From an uncultured Colwellia sp. (GTDB taxonomy: Bacteria; Pseudomonadota; Gammaproteobacteria; Enterobacterales; Alteromonadaceae), in NCBI GenBank assembly GCA_913062815.1, contig CAJXWZ010000006.1:121218-185217 (forward strand): DNA of 64,000 nt. Direction: 5' to 3'. A program made the position numbers and the translations under genes. Positions 36,578-45,992 of this stretch are shown in pieces; the first letter of the stretch is position 1, and each line of letters begins with the position of its first letter. The notes beneath the pieces were generated by a model. That model did no database searches. It saw nothing but the letters and a program-made list of their open reading frames with translations, and had not been told where the DNA came from.

Positions 36578-38050
36578 TTAAATTCCTTCTTTCATTAATT
36601 GATCACCAATGGTTAAGACTTCATCAAGCAAATCATCAACATGTGACCAATGGGTTCTAGCACCAACAAAACAAGGTCTTAACGACAATTGGCCATTGAC
36701 CATTGCAGTACTAGGTAAATTTTGATTATTAAGTAATAACTGGCGATGAATTTGTCGATTTAGCTCATTCAAATCGTGACAATTATTATGGGTATATCTA
36801 AAACAACAAATGGATAGAATAGGGGCAAGCATTAATTCAAGATTGTGGTGTTTATTGGCTTTTTCAGCTAATAAACGCGCCATTGCATTATGTCGACATA
36901 CTCTTGCACGCATACCTTCAACACCAATTTCCTTTAACATGGCCCACACTACAGCGCCTCTGCATGGCGCAGAGAGCTCAACACCAAAGTCATTGTAAGG
37001 AATGCCTAAATTATCCATTGAGTGTTGGATATTCTCTTCATAAACGGAGCCTTCTAAATAGTCTGCTTCACCTTGATGAAAGGCGCGGTATAGCAAGCTA
37101 TAATCACGAACGTAAGTAGCACCAATACCAACAGGCGCCCCTAACCATTTATGTGGATCAACAATAACCGAGTCTGCTAGCTCCAATCCGTCAAAATAAG
37201 GCTTAGTTTCGGGGTCTAATATACCTGGCAAACCATAGGCACCGTCCACATGAAACCAAACGCCGTACTGCCATGCTATTTCGCCAATCGCTCGCAATAA
37301 ATCCACCGCACCTGTACTGGTACTACCCGCATTTGCAACAATAGCAACGGGGAGTATATTGTTTTGAATATCTAAGCGAATCGCATCATTAAGCAACTCA
37401 ACACGCATTCGGCCTGACTCATCTACCGGTATTGCTTTAACACTATTTCGCCCCATACCCAATACAGCGATAGCACGATTAATGGTATTGTGACAACCGG
37501 CACTAGCGTAAACACGACAAGGCTTTATAACTCCTTCTTGCGCCGGATCTACACCAATTTTTTCAAAAGCATGTTGGCGCGCAGCACCCAACGCCACTAA
37601 ATTTGCTACTGAGCCGCCACTGCTATACAACCCTTTCATCTCTGTAGGAAGCTCAAGCATTTCAGCCATCCAGCGTAAAGATACTTGCTCCAAATAATTA
37701 AAAGCATTCAGCCCAATACGCTGTGGAGCGGCAACAGAACCACTGAGTGTTGCCAAAGCGCCAATACTCGTTGCTCCTGTGGTAATGAAAGATGTGAATC
37801 CTGGCTTAGGTATAGCAGAGCCATTAGGTAGAACCACTTCGCCTATTTCAGCAATAACTTGCTGGGCACCAACACCTTTTTCGGGTAACTCGCCATTCAA
37901 TTGTTGCTGCCAATCACTCGCATTTTTCATTGAATCGTCATGTTCAAAAGACAAGTACTCATCCAAATGCGTACCCAAGGCCGACAATAAATCGGCCAAC
38001 TTCCCTGTTTCAGCAAGTTCATTAAATACTTGATGGTGATCATCTTTCAT
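36578..38050 (-). CDS. Group II PLP-dependent amino-acid decarboxylase
   Basis: A 490-residue fold type I decarboxylase of the glutamate/aromatic/cysteine-sulfinate family. The Schiff-base Lys is K301 in VIVDPHKWLGAPVG. GLYSSGGSVANLVALGAARQHA binds the phosphate, a His-rich CHNTINRAI block stacks on PLP, and WFHVDGAYGLPG contains the Asp that pairs with the pyridine nitrogen. The substrate cannot be read from these motifs. Being coupled to a cysteine synthase-like enzyme and preceded by a DsrE-family protein, a sulfur amino acid (cysteine, cysteine sulfinate or cysteate) is an attractive but untested candidate. Confidence 0.88.
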   Translation of the reverse strand: MKDDHHQVFNELAETGKLADLLSALGTHLDEYLSFEHDDSMKNASDWQQQLNGELPEKGVGAQQVIAEIGEVVLPNGSAIPKPGFTSFITTGATSIGALATLSGSVAAPQRIGLNAFNYLEQVSLRWMAEMLELPTEMKGLYSSGGSVANLVALGAARQHAFEKIGVDPAQEGVIKPCRVYASAGCHNTINRAIAVLGMGRNSVKAIPVDESGRMRVELLNDAIRLDIQNNILPVAIVANAGSTSTGAVDLLRAIGEIAWQYGVWFHVDGAYGLPGILDPETKPYFDGLELADSVIVDPHKWLGAPVGIGATYVRDYSLLYRAFHQGEADYLEGSVYEENIQHSMDNLGIPYNDFGVELSAPCRGAVVWAMLKEIGVEGMRARVCRHNAMARLLAEKANKHHNLELMLAPILSICCFRYTHNNCHDLNELNRQIHRQLLLNNQNLPSTAMVNGQLSLRPCFVGARTHWSHVDDLLDEVLTIGDQLMKEGI

Positions 38051-38092
38051 CGTATTCCTCTTTTGTCTATGAATATTTTCTGCGCCTATAAA

Positions 38093-38458
38093 TTATGCTA
38101 ATACATGGCCACCGCTGGCTAGAAAAGCCATAGTTTTAGGCGCGCCAGCAATTTCAGCTCCGGCAATTAAATCATTTTCAGTTATCCCCTTAATCTTAGC
38201 GCAAATAGGACAAACCCACAGTTTGCCACCGTTACTAGTAAACTGTTCTATTAGGTTTGCTATAGGCTCCATCCCTTCATAAACTTGCCCTTTTGCTGCA
38301 CCTTGAACCGCCCAATAAGAAGCATCGGCAGTTAAAAATACGGCTGCTTCGTGCTCTTTAGAGGCCGTAGCTGCCAGTACAAAAGATATGGTTGCATGCT
38401 CAATGCTATTTTTGCCGTCTTTACAATTAATTAAAAATTTCGGTTGTGTTGTGGTCAT
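38093..38458 (-). CDS. DsrE/DsrF-like family protein
   Basis: A 121-residue single-domain protein of the DsrE fold. It carries a strand with DGKNSIEHATISFVLAATA, then VFLTADASYWAV, and a CPIC-A-KIKGI motif near residue 82, at the place where DsrE-like sulfur carriers have their reactive Cys. The start is ATG 38458, preceded by a strong GGAG site; the frame also extends to 38518 but the added residues are not conserved-looking. It heads the minus-strand cluster with decarboxylase, cysteine synthase-glutaredoxin and methyltransferase, and is divergent from the TolB/TPR regulator. The likely role is sulfur relay or persulfide handling. Confidence 0.8.
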   Translation of the reverse strand: MTTTQPKFLINCKDGKNSIEHATISFVLAATASKEHEAAVFLTADASYWAVQGAAKGQVYEGMEPIANLIEQFTSNGGKLWVCPICAKIKGITENDLIAGAEIAGAPKTMAFLASGGHVLA

Positions 38459-38626
38459 GTCAATCTCCGTCTGAATTAAAGTTATGTGTTTAACAAGACA
38501 AATACTAATGAATAACAAGTTAGCTAACTTGGAGGTAAGTTGGTTTATTTATGGAGAAACTATGAAGATTCAGTTAAAGTTCTACTTATTCAAGGAAGCG
38601 GCGCAAGCAAAAAGAAATAAATTATC

Positions 38627-40213
38627 ATGCAATATTCATTTAATAATTTTTTACTCGATACCGAGTTATTTGAATTAAAAAAAGAAGATGAGTTGGTACC
38701 AATTGAGCCACAAGTACTTGAATTAATTATATTCTTAATAGAGAAAAATGAACGACTCGTCACTAAAGATGAAATTTTTGATTGTGTATGGTCAGGTAAA
38801 GTAGTCTCTGAATCTGCATTAAGTAGTCGAATTAAAAGTGCCCGTAAAGCTTTAGATGATGATGGTACTAATCAAAAAGTAATTAAAACACTACACCGTA
38901 AAGGCTTTCGTTTTATTGCACAACTCAATTCAATCTTAGATAATGAACCCCACAATGTGCAATTTATAGAACGACGTAGAAGTCTGGTTCAACAAACAGA
39001 AGTAGTAGTATCAACTTACTCAACTAAACCTAAAATAGCGGTCTTACCTTTCGTTAACTTATCCGACTTAGCCGAACAAGAGTACTTCTCAGATGGCATG
39101 ACTACTGACATTATTGCACAGCTTTCAAAACATCGCTGGTTAGATGTTACGGCAAGAAATACTACCTTTGGCTTTAAGAACCTATCTATTAGTCACCAAG
39201 AAATTTCTCAACAATTAAATATTGATTACCTTATTGAAGGCACAGTACAACGATTAGGTGATAGGGTAAGAGTGCATGCTAGCTTAATTGAAGCGAGCAC
39301 AAGCCTGCAAAAATGGTCTGCGCGATTTGATAGAAAAATCACAGATATTTTCGACTTACAAGATGAGTTGACCTCGATGATAGTAGCCCGTTTAGAGCCA
39401 GAAATAGGGTTTGCTGAACGTAATAAAACCTTGCAAAAGCGTCCTGCTAATTTGCAGGCTTGGGATTGCTACCATTTAGGTATTTATCATTTTTTTAAGT
39501 TTACCGGTAAAGACAACATTGAAGCTCAAAAACTGTTATTAAAAAGCCAGTCGTTAGATGAGCGTTTTGGCGAAGCCTATGTTTGGTGGGCTTATGCACT
39601 GGTAATTGGCATGGTGTATTGGGATGTTAAACCGACTGACACATTGCTTGACGATGCCCTGAAAGCTTGTAATAAAGCATTGGCGCTAGACAGCCAGAAT
39701 GCAACTTTTTACGCGTTAAAGGCGCGAGTGTTACTCGCAAGAAAAGAATATTCTTTAGCCATTTTAGAAAATGAAGTCGCCATTGAACTTAACCCTACTT
39801 TTGCCGCCGCACATTGCGGCTTAGGTGACTCCCTCGCTTATGAAGGGAGGTATCAAGAAGCATTAGCTTGTTTTGATAAAGCGATACACTTAAGCCCAAA
39901 TGATCCTCAACTTTGGGCTTTCTATACTTATGGCGCTTTAGTGCAAATATTTGACAAAAACTTTGAAAAAGCAGTGCATTGGAGTGGGCTCGCCAGTGCC
40001 ATTCCTAACTGTCAGTATTGGACCACCTCTCACGCCATAGTAGCGTTGGCATACTTAGGCAGAGATGACGAGCTTCAAAATGCGAAACAAAAATTACTAA
40101 CCGAATGCCCTAATTTTAGCATTTCGTTTGCCCAAGAAAAGTTGTTCTACTTAAAAGAACAAGCACAAATTGATTTTTATATTGAAGGTTTACGTAAAGC
40201 TGGTATTAGTTAA
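38627..40213 (+). CDS. Winged-helix (OmpR/CadC-type) regulator with TolB-like and TPR domains
   Basis: A 528-residue cytoplasmic transcription regulator. Residues 1-100 are a Trans_reg_C winged helix (IEPQVLELIIFLIE, LVTKDEIFDCVW, SALSSRIKSARKALDD, IKTLHRKGFRF). Residues about 130-255 form a TolB-like domain beginning KIAVLPFVNLS and including YFSDGMTTDIIAQL and DYLIEGTVQR. TPR-like helices run from about 270 to the end. No membrane helix is visible, unlike CadC. It is divergent from the DsrE gene with a 168-bp gap, so it is the natural candidate to control that cluster. Confidence 0.87.
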   Translation: MQYSFNNFLLDTELFELKKEDELVPIEPQVLELIIFLIEKNERLVTKDEIFDCVWSGKVVSESALSSRIKSARKALDDDGTNQKVIKTLHRKGFRFIAQLNSILDNEPHNVQFIERRRSLVQQTEVVVSTYSTKPKIAVLPFVNLSDLAEQEYFSDGMTTDIIAQLSKHRWLDVTARNTTFGFKNLSISHQEISQQLNIDYLIEGTVQRLGDRVRVHASLIEASTSLQKWSARFDRKITDIFDLQDELTSMIVARLEPEIGFAERNKTLQKRPANLQAWDCYHLGIYHFFKFTGKDNIEAQKLLLKSQSLDERFGEAYVWWAYALVIGMVYWDVKPTDTLLDDALKACNKALALDSQNATFYALKARVLLARKEYSLAILENEVAIELNPTFAAAHCGLGDSLAYEGRYQEALACFDKAIHLSPNDPQLWAFYTYGALVQIFDKNFEKAVHWSGLASAIPNCQYWTTSHAIVALAYLGRDDELQNAKQKLLTECPNFSISFAQEKLFYLKEQAQIDFYIEGLRKAGIS

Positions 40214-40515
40214 GGGCTTGTTTCATACATTGCGATGGTTGTTACTGAATTAACGGACTCGGTAAAATATTTGTTTTTCACTTCAAGATAAGATGGATCA
40301 GAAAAAAAATTATCCATAACCTCTCTACTCGGAAAATCAATGGTAAAAACACGGTTAATAGGGCTTTGAGTTTTAGACTTTAATACTTCACTTACTTTGA
40401 AATCGTAACCAAAACGCCCACCAAACGAATGAAGAATGGGGATCATATTTTCTCGATATTTTTGATATTCTTCATCATTACTTACTTCTAAGCCCATTAT
40501 TCTTTCAAACGACAT
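40210..40515 (-). CDS. DUF1330 family protein
   Basis: A 101-residue ferredoxin-like (dimeric alpha/beta barrel) protein. It contains YQKYRENMIPILHSFGGRFGYDF and FPSREVMDNFFSDPSYLEVK, the typical DUF1330 blocks. The stop overlaps the end of the convergent regulator by 4 bp. No catalytic role is established for the family; some members resemble small monooxygenases. Confidence 0.8.
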   Translation of the reverse strand: MSFERIMGLEVSNDEEYQKYRENMIPILHSFGGRFGYDFKVSEVLKSKTQSPINRVFTIDFPSREVMDNFFSDPSYLEVKNKYFTESVNSVTTIAMYETSP

Positions 40516-40717
40516 AAAATCTCCCTATTTGATAACCTAATAATTGCGTGATTTAGCATTTGACTAAAACAATAAATACACGACTTAACGCTCATTGTTA
40601 TATAGGACACTGCTATCACAGGTAAAATTCCACCAGCAGAAAATTAAATTTTTCTTGATAGTCTTTAAAGCCTAATAGCAGATTCACATTAACTGGCTTG
40701 CTATATAACTTAACCGA

Positions 40718-41125
40718 CTACTGTAAAGCAACTTCCATTTTATAATAAGGAAGGTCTGCTTTATAAAATCGTTCGCTACATTTACGCATATTGAAACGGC
40801 TGTAAAAGCCTACAGCAGACTCTCTCGCATCACACCAAAAACACTCTGCTGCAGATGACTTTAGCGATTGAATAATATACGTTAACATGCTTGAGCCAAT
40901 ACCTTGATTTTGATAACGCGTGTCAGTTGCGAATTTACGTAAACGCGCCTTATTTAAAGTTAAATAGACTGATGCAACACAAACAAGTACCTCATTAATG
41001 TATGCACCAAAATGTAAAGCATCAATATCTCCGTCAACATGACAGAACTCAGGAGGCTTACTTGGCCATAAAACGCTATGGCGAAGTGGTATGGTTTGCT
41101 GCCAAGAAATTGAACGAATTTCCAT
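40718..41125 (-). CDS. GNAT family N-acetyltransferase
   Basis: A 135-residue acetyltransferase. Acetyl-CoA binding motif A is RKFATDTRYQNQGIGSSMLTYII, with the QxxGxG pyrophosphate loop near residue 80. The opening IRSISWQQTIPLRHSVLWP and the hydrophobic LRLRKF-type strand fit small GNAT proteins. A GTG at 41140 would add five residues; I prefer ATG 41125. The substrate is unknown. The gene is flanked by about 200 bp of featureless DNA downstream and 125 bp upstream. Confidence 0.85.
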   Translation of the reverse strand: MEIRSISWQQTIPLRHSVLWPSKPPEFCHVDGDIDALHFGAYINEVLVCVASVYLTLNKARLRKFATDTRYQNQGIGSSMLTYIIQSLKSSAAECFWCDARESAVGFYSRFNMRKCSERFYKADLPYYKMEVALQ

Positions 41126-41250
41126 ATTTATATTCAGCACCCTAGCTGTAGTTTAACTTTAGTCGATGAGTATACGTTAGCTAATGAGGTTGTTGTAATA
41201 AATTTCTACTTAGAGAACATTCGAGCTAGCAATTAGGCAAACTTTAGTCA

Positions 41251-41715
41251 TCACTTAGAGTTACCCATTGATGCGGCCATTTCTGCCCGTGCATGTACTC
41301 TTTTTTTCTCTTGCATGTCTTCACTTAATTGGTCCATTTTTGCCTTAGCTTCTTTTAAGTGAATTGTGGCTACTTTATAACCTTTATTAAACTCTGTGCG
41401 TAATTCATAAGGGCAAGTATTGCTATTAAGTTTTGATTTTGAGCCAACTTCATAGCCATTTTCATAAGTACAGTATTCTTGAATGCCTTTTTTGAAGCCT
41501 TCAATGTAAGTAGCTTTTGCATTATCTGCTAGTTTCTCGCCACATTGCTCAATATAACTATTAAAGTGACGCACTGACTTTCCCGATATAGCAGTGTTAT
41601 AACCGGTATCAACCCAGTTATTGTTAATACAGTCATCATTACTGATTAAATCAGGTGTTGTGTTACAAGCGCTAATAGTGATTGAAAGCAAAGCAATGGT
41701 TAAACATTTATACAT
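41251..41715 (-). CDS. DUF2799-like lipoprotein
   Basis: A 154-residue exported lipoprotein with lipobox ITISAC (Cys 17). The mature part contains WVDTGYNTAISG, YIEGFKKGIQEYCTYENGYEVG and NKGYKVA blocks, the repeated W/Y-x-x-G-y-x-x-G pattern of DUF2799 proteins, and ends in a charged helix. It lies 35 bp after the TPR gene on the same strand, so it may be read with the TonB operon. The function is unknown. Confidence 0.8.
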   Translation of the reverse strand: MYKCLTIALLSITISACNTTPDLISNDDCINNNWVDTGYNTAISGKSVRHFNSYIEQCGEKLADNAKATYIEGFKKGIQEYCTYENGYEVGSKSKLNSNTCPYELRTEFNKGYKVATIHLKEAKAKMDQLSEDMQEKKRVHARAEMAASMGNSK

Positions 41716-41749
41716 AAGATAGTCCTTTTGAATGGTTTTATTGGTCAGG

Positions 41750-43138
41750 TTAAGTGTTTTTCTGCTTGTTTAATTTGATAATATTTTTCAATACTTCAAT
41801 TTGTTCGCTTACCGTATGTAAATCTGGATAGCGATTAAATGCTTTTTGTAAATGCGTTAATGCTTCTTTGTGCCTAAGCGTATTAATATACAACTGAGCT
41901 TTGCCCAACAGTGCTTGTTTTTCAAATTCTGGCAAAGCTTCTGCGCGAATATAAAGCGTTTCAGCTTGAATATTCTTATGTTGTTCACTAGCAAACAACG
42001 CATACTTCAGTAGCGCTTCACCATTAGCAGGATTTAAGCGTAATGCTTTTTGATAATTTCTATCTGCTTGTGAAAACTTTTTGCGTTTATTATTTATATT
42101 GGCTGTCTGAGTGAATAAAATGCTTTGCGCTATTTTATTCATGGTTGAAATTTTAGGAGCAATACTTGTCAGTAGCTCGCTGGCTTCTTGCCACATTTCT
42201 AATTGAACAAGCCACTGAATATAGGTATTTAATGTTTTCACATTGAGTGTTGTTTGATCTATATGCAAAGTAATTAATTCAAAGGCACGCTCATAACTTT
42301 GCAACTGTAAATGAAGTTGTATCGCTGTTTTCAAATGATTTTCGTCTTTATTTCCTAATAAAATAGCCATTTCTAGACTAGCTAAAGCCTGTTTGCTCTC
42401 GTTCATATTTAAATGCAAAACGGCTTGGTGAACCCATAAATCAATATCTTGCGGGTTTTTCACCAGCATTTCAGCTAGCAAAGCCTGAGCAGCAGAATAC
42501 ATTTTTGCTTGTGATAAGGCGCTAAATAACCCTTGTTGCCAATGAATTACTTCAGGCTCTATAGCCATCGCTTGTTGGTATTCACTGATCGCACTAAAAG
42601 GGCTATGCAAGGTTAAGTTCAAATAACCAAGTTGGCCGTGAACAATTGCTTCATTTGAGCCTAAGGCGATAGCTTTAGCAAAATGTTTTTGTGCTTTTCT
42701 TGGGTTGTTCTTTAATAAATATAATTGCCCTAGATCCCTGTGCACACGCACCAATTGAGGCTTACGTGATAGTACCTCCAAATAAAGCGCTTCGGCGTTA
42801 TCATATTTCTGTAAAGAAAAGTAAATTTGTGCTTTAAGCGTTAACATGGCCGCACTTAATTCAATGTTATAAAAGCTTTCTAGCTCTTGTAGAACTTCAG
42901 CTTGATTGTTGTTTTGTAATAACGCTTTAAGTCGTTCAGCTGTTTCATATTCTTCCGGTGCAATGCTAGCTTCTCGCTCACGATATGGGCCAGTGAATTG
43001 CGGTAAAACAAAGGTTGGCTTACTCACCTGTATGTTGAAAACATCATCAAAAGCTACTGAATTCCTCATAATAAAGCATGAGATAATCACAACTAATAAC
43101 TTACAAAACAAAGCCTGCTTATTTATATGATTGAGCAT
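41750..43138 (-). CDS. TPR-repeat protein of the TonB2 operon
   Basis: A 462-residue protein with an N-terminal hydrophobic signal (about residues 10-28) and about ten tetratricopeptide repeats from residue 65 onward (for example ALLQNNQAEVLQELESFY, AEALYLEVLSRKPQLVRVHR, ALAHLQKAFNRYP-like helices). It is the last gene of the DUF3450-ttpC-exbB-exbD-tonB-TPR arrangement seen in Vibrio and Alteromonadales TonB2 loci, 24 bp after tonB. It is probably a periplasmic scaffold for the energy-transduction complex. Confidence 0.85.
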   Translation of the reverse strand: MLNHINKQALFCKLLVVIISCFIMRNSVAFDDVFNIQVSKPTFVLPQFTGPYREREASIAPEEYETAERLKALLQNNNQAEVLQELESFYNIELSAAMLTLKAQIYFSLQKYDNAEALYLEVLSRKPQLVRVHRDLGQLYLLKNNPRKAQKHFAKAIALGSNEAIVHGQLGYLNLTLHSPFSAISEYQQAMAIEPEVIHWQQGLFSALSQAKMYSAAQALLAEMLVKNPQDIDLWVHQAVLHLNMNESKQALASLEMAILLGNKDENHLKTAIQLHLQLQSYERAFELITLHIDQTTLNVKTLNTYIQWLVQLEMWQEASELLTSIAPKISTMNKIAQSILFTQTANINNKRKKFSQADRNYQKALRLNPANGEALLKYALFASEQHKNIQAETLYIRAEALPEFEKQALLGKAQLYINTLRHKEALTHLQKAFNRYPDLHTVSEQIEVLKNIIKLNKQKNT

Positions 43139-43162
43139 GAACTATCATTTCCGTCGTTAAAT

Positions 43163-43843
43163 TTAAATATTGTAGTTAAAGTTCAGGCTATATAGATATA
43201 AAGCCTGCACAGGTTGTCCATTCTTTTTAGGAATAGTAAATCGGGCATGTTTTATCCACTGTCTTATAATATCTATCATTTCAACATACCCAGGATCTAC
43301 GATGCTTTTTATGTAGGGTACTCCTTGTTGATCTATAATAATTTCAACCTTTGATTCAATGCGTTTAATGCGCCTTTTTACCATTTTTGCTGGTGCTTTG
43401 ATGAACTTATATGAAATTACTTTGGGTATTTGATCTAAGTTCTTTACTTTTAATGTAGGAAAATCTACCGACATTACTTGACCTAAATTTAATGAATCTA
43501 TATCAAATTTAGGTATGACTAATGTGTTTTTTTTAGGTTTAGCTAACCTAGGAATATCAGAGTATTTAAGTTGGGGCCCTTCCCCTAAACCAATTAAATT
43601 AATCGTAGCACTGCTCGATTTTTCGTGTGTTTGTTGTATTTCAGGCGGTGGTGGTGGTGGCGGTAAGCGAACTTCAACATTTATAGACCTTACCGTAACA
43701 ATATCTTCCTGGGGTATGGGTTTTGTTTTAAACATTATCATGAACAATACTAAAACTAAGGTAATCAATAAACTAAGCAGCCAGGGTAATAATTTAACGG
43801 TGGCTTTACTGATGTAATTGGCAGATTTATTCATCATGATCAT
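43163..43843 (-). CDS. tonB: TonB energy transducer (TonB2 type)
   Basis: A 226-residue inner-membrane-anchored protein. A single transmembrane helix at about residues 17-38 is followed by VEVRLPPPPPPPEIQ, a short proline stretch. The C-terminal TonB domain (about 150-226) has EVIIDQQGVPYIKSIVDP-type strands and an RFTIPKKNGQPVQ block. It passes proton-motive energy to outer-membrane receptors. The start codon overlaps the exbD stop by one base (TAATG). The short Pro-rich spacer and gene order indicate the TonB2 class. Confidence 0.9.
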   Translation of the reverse strand: MIMMNKSANYISKATVKLLPWLLSLLITLVLVLFMIMFKTKPIPQEDIVTVRSINVEVRLPPPPPPPEIQQTHEKSSSATINLIGLGEGPQLKYSDIPRLAKPKKNTLVIPKFDIDSLNLGQVMSVDFPTLKVKNLDQIPKVISYKFIKAPAKMVKRRIKRIESKVEIIIDQQGVPYIKSIVDPGYVEMIDIIRQWIKHARFTIPKKNGQPVQALYLYSLNFNYNI

Positions 43844-44250
43844 TAATTTGATACTGTCGCTATGCTGACACTTTGCACACCGGCCAATTTTGCTTGATCA
43901 ATTACTTGTACTAATAAATCGGTTGGTACTAGTTTATCCGCTTGAATAACTAAAGGTTTTACTTGAGTTTTTATGGCTTGACCAATGGTAGACCTAACGC
44001 CTTTAACGCCAATGTTAGTACCTGCGTAAACAACCTCTCCCTTTGCTGAAATAGCAATTAATACCACTGACTTTTGTAGCTGTTTAGTTGATACAGCTGT
44101 CGGTTTATCAACGTCTATTCCCGTTTCTTTAACAAAAACGGTTGTAACAATAAAAAAAATTAATAATATAAAAACCACATCAAGCAAAGGCGCTAAGTCT
44201 AATTCTTGGCTGTTGGTTTCTTCTATTTTGTTTTGAATAAGAGACTTCAT
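43843..44250 (-). CDS. exbD: ExbD/TolR family proton-channel subunit
   Basis: A 135-residue protein with one N-terminal transmembrane helix carrying the essential Asp (PLLDVVFILLIFFIVTTVF) and a periplasmic domain. A TTG upstream (44268) would lengthen it, but ATG 44250 overlaps the exbB stop in an ATGA arrangement, which fixes the start. It forms the stator with ExbB for TonB. Confidence 0.92.
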   Translation of the reverse strand: MKSLIQNKIEETNSQELDLAPLLDVVFILLIFFIVTTVFVKETGIDVDKPTAVSTKQLQKSVVLIAISAKGEVVYAGTNIGVKGVRSTIGQAIKTQVKPLVIQADKLVPTDLLVQVIDQAKLAGVQSVSIATVSN

Positions 44251-44645
44251 AACTTTAACGCTGCCCAACGATTTTTCTTTGCATGTAAAAATGAAAACAT
44301 CAATAAACCAGGGATAACTAGAATTAGTCCTAATTGAGTGGTGAACATGGCATCTGCTATACCGCCACTAATCACTTCTTGTAGGTCAAAACCGTTATCT
44401 ATCGACATACGCGAAAAGGTCACCAACAAACCACTAATGGTACCTAACAAACCCAGTAGCGGTAGTGAAGCCAGTATAGTTTTAACACTACTATGCCAAT
44501 AAAGTGTTTTCTTATACCATTGCTCATTTTTTTTCTGTAGAAAACATAAGTCCAATAGCACTCCATAACTAAATATTGCTACCGCTAAAATTGCCCAAAT
44601 GACAAGATTATTAAATAAAAATAGCTGCTCATTTATAGTCAACAT
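44247..44645 (-). CDS. exbB: ExbB/TolQ family proton-channel subunit
   Basis: A 132-residue short MotA/TolQ/ExbB protein with three hydrophobic segments (about 12-32, 50-75, 100-122). LLGLLGTISGLLVTFSRM and GGIADAMFTTQLGLILVIPGLL are the conserved channel helices. It is shorter than classical ExbB (about 240 residues) and matches the compact ExbB2 of TonB2 systems. The ATGA junction with exbD implies coupled translation. Confidence 0.92.
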   Translation of the reverse strand: MLTINEQLFLFNNLVIWAILAVAIFSYGVLLDLCFLQKKNEQWYKKTLYWHSSVKTILASLPLLGLLGTISGLLVTFSRMSIDNGFDLQEVISGGIADAMFTTQLGLILVIPGLLMFSFLHAKKNRWAALKL

Positions 44646-44660
44646 TGCTATACCTGCTAG

Positions 44661-45992
44661 TTAGGCGAAATTTACTTTACTCAGCTTTATGGCGTCAGTT
44701 TCAAGCTTTGCATGGTAACTTTTAGTTTTTCGACTTAATAAAGCACTCATGATTAAAGAAGGGATTGCCACAATAAGTCCCAATTCTGTGGTTATCAGTG
44801 CTTCAGAAATGCCTCCAGATACGGTTGACGCATCACTGGTGCCAAAGGTTTTCATCATCATAAATGTTGTGATCATTCCTGATACGGTACCCAACAAACC
44901 TAATAAAGGAGCAATGGCAGCACTGGTTGTTATTATTCCTAAAAATCGTTCTATTTTATGTTTATATTCAATTAAATAAGCGATTAATAAATCGTCTCTT
45001 TCTTGCGAGATTGCTGTCGTTTTAGCTATCTCAAGCAAATTCCTTTGCGCACCTTTTGCCTGAGCAGATAACGAAGAAAGCTCAATGACAGAACTGTGCT
45101 CTGAATTTTTCACCTGAACTAATTGCTTAACTTCATCGACTAGCTTTTTATTTATTCTTGGTAAGCGTATTAATTGCACTGCTTTAAAAATAGAAACTAA
45201 CATGGAAAACAAACCAAAAAATATAATAGGAAGTGTCCATACACCGCCTTTGGCAAGGTGGTCAAACACACTATCACCTTGGTTCATTATTTTATAAGCA
45301 TTACCTAATGATGGATCAAATGTTAATTTACCTTTGCCGTGATTATAGATAGACCCAAGTTCATTTATGGCATCTTCTTGATAGATGTCATCTAAAATCT
45401 TGCTCTCCGTATTACTAATATCAGCAAGTGGACCACCATTATGTTTTAAGTTTGAATAAGCGACAGAAATAGGCCCTATCTCTAAAACATTTGTCGTTTC
45501 AAAAGCACCTGTATTACTGACAACTTGCTTTGATTGCCAACGTGGAGACAAACGACTTTCAAGGTTCGCCATGGCCGTAGCTAAAACATTTACATCCATT
45601 AACGTTTCACCATCACTTTGCCTGAATTGGCTTAGTTCTAACGCTGAATTTTCTACAAAACTGGAGAACAACTGATTTTGATAATTATTTTGAGTCGACC
45701 ACAGTTCAACTCTACTTTTTAGCTGCTCAAAGCTTAGCAACTCTTCATCGGCAACTCGCTGTATTGCAGCAGCATAAGATCGTAATTTATTTATCTCTTG
45801 TAAATGTCTGGCAATTTTTTCACTCAACACAATTGAATCAGTATTTATATTATGTTGTATTGTCGATAAATCTTGATGCGCGTTTGAAATTCTTTGCAGC
45901 AACTCTGCTTTCAGCTCATCACTAGCAAATACTTGGCTAGTAAAAAGATTAATCAACAAAAAACCTAGTAAGCTACTTTGTTTTAAATTCAT
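44661..45992 (-). CDS. TtpC-like MotA/TolQ/ExbB protein with periplasmic domain
   Basis: A 443-residue protein with a signal peptide (about 1-23), a periplasmic region rich in coiled-coil helices (about 24-245), then three transmembrane helices (about 250-275, 350-375, 395-415) with the TolQ signature PLLGLLGTVSGMITTF and GGISEALITTELGLIVAIPSLI. This layout is that of TtpC, an extra component essential for TonB2 systems in Vibrio. It overlaps the DUF3450 gene by 4 bp (ATGA). Confidence 0.9.
   Translation of the reverse strand: MNLKQSSLLGFLLINLFTSQVFASDELKAELLQRISNAHQDLSTIQHNINTDSIVLSEKIARHLQEINKLRSYAAAIQRVADEELLSFEQLKSRVELWSTQNNYQNQLFSSFVENSALELSQFRQSDGETLMDVNVLATAMANLESRLSPRWQSKQVVSNTGAFETTNVLEIGPISVAYSNLKHNGGPLADISNTESKILDDIYQEDAINELGSIYNHGKGKLTFDPSLGNAYKIMNQGDSVFDHLAKGGVWTLPIIFFGLFSMLVSIFKAVQLIRLPRINKKLVDEVKQLVQVKNSEHSSVIELSSLSAQAKGAQRNLLEIAKTTAISQERDDLLIAYLIEYKHKIERFLGIITTSAAIAPLLGLLGTVSGMITTFMMMKTFGTSDASTVSGGISEALITTELGLIVAIPSLIMSALLSRKTKSYHAKLETDAIKLSKVNFA

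Noticed and set aside
38484..38678. 64-codon plus-strand ORF overlapping the regulator start
   Set aside because: It overlaps the DsrE promoter and the regulator coding region in another frame.
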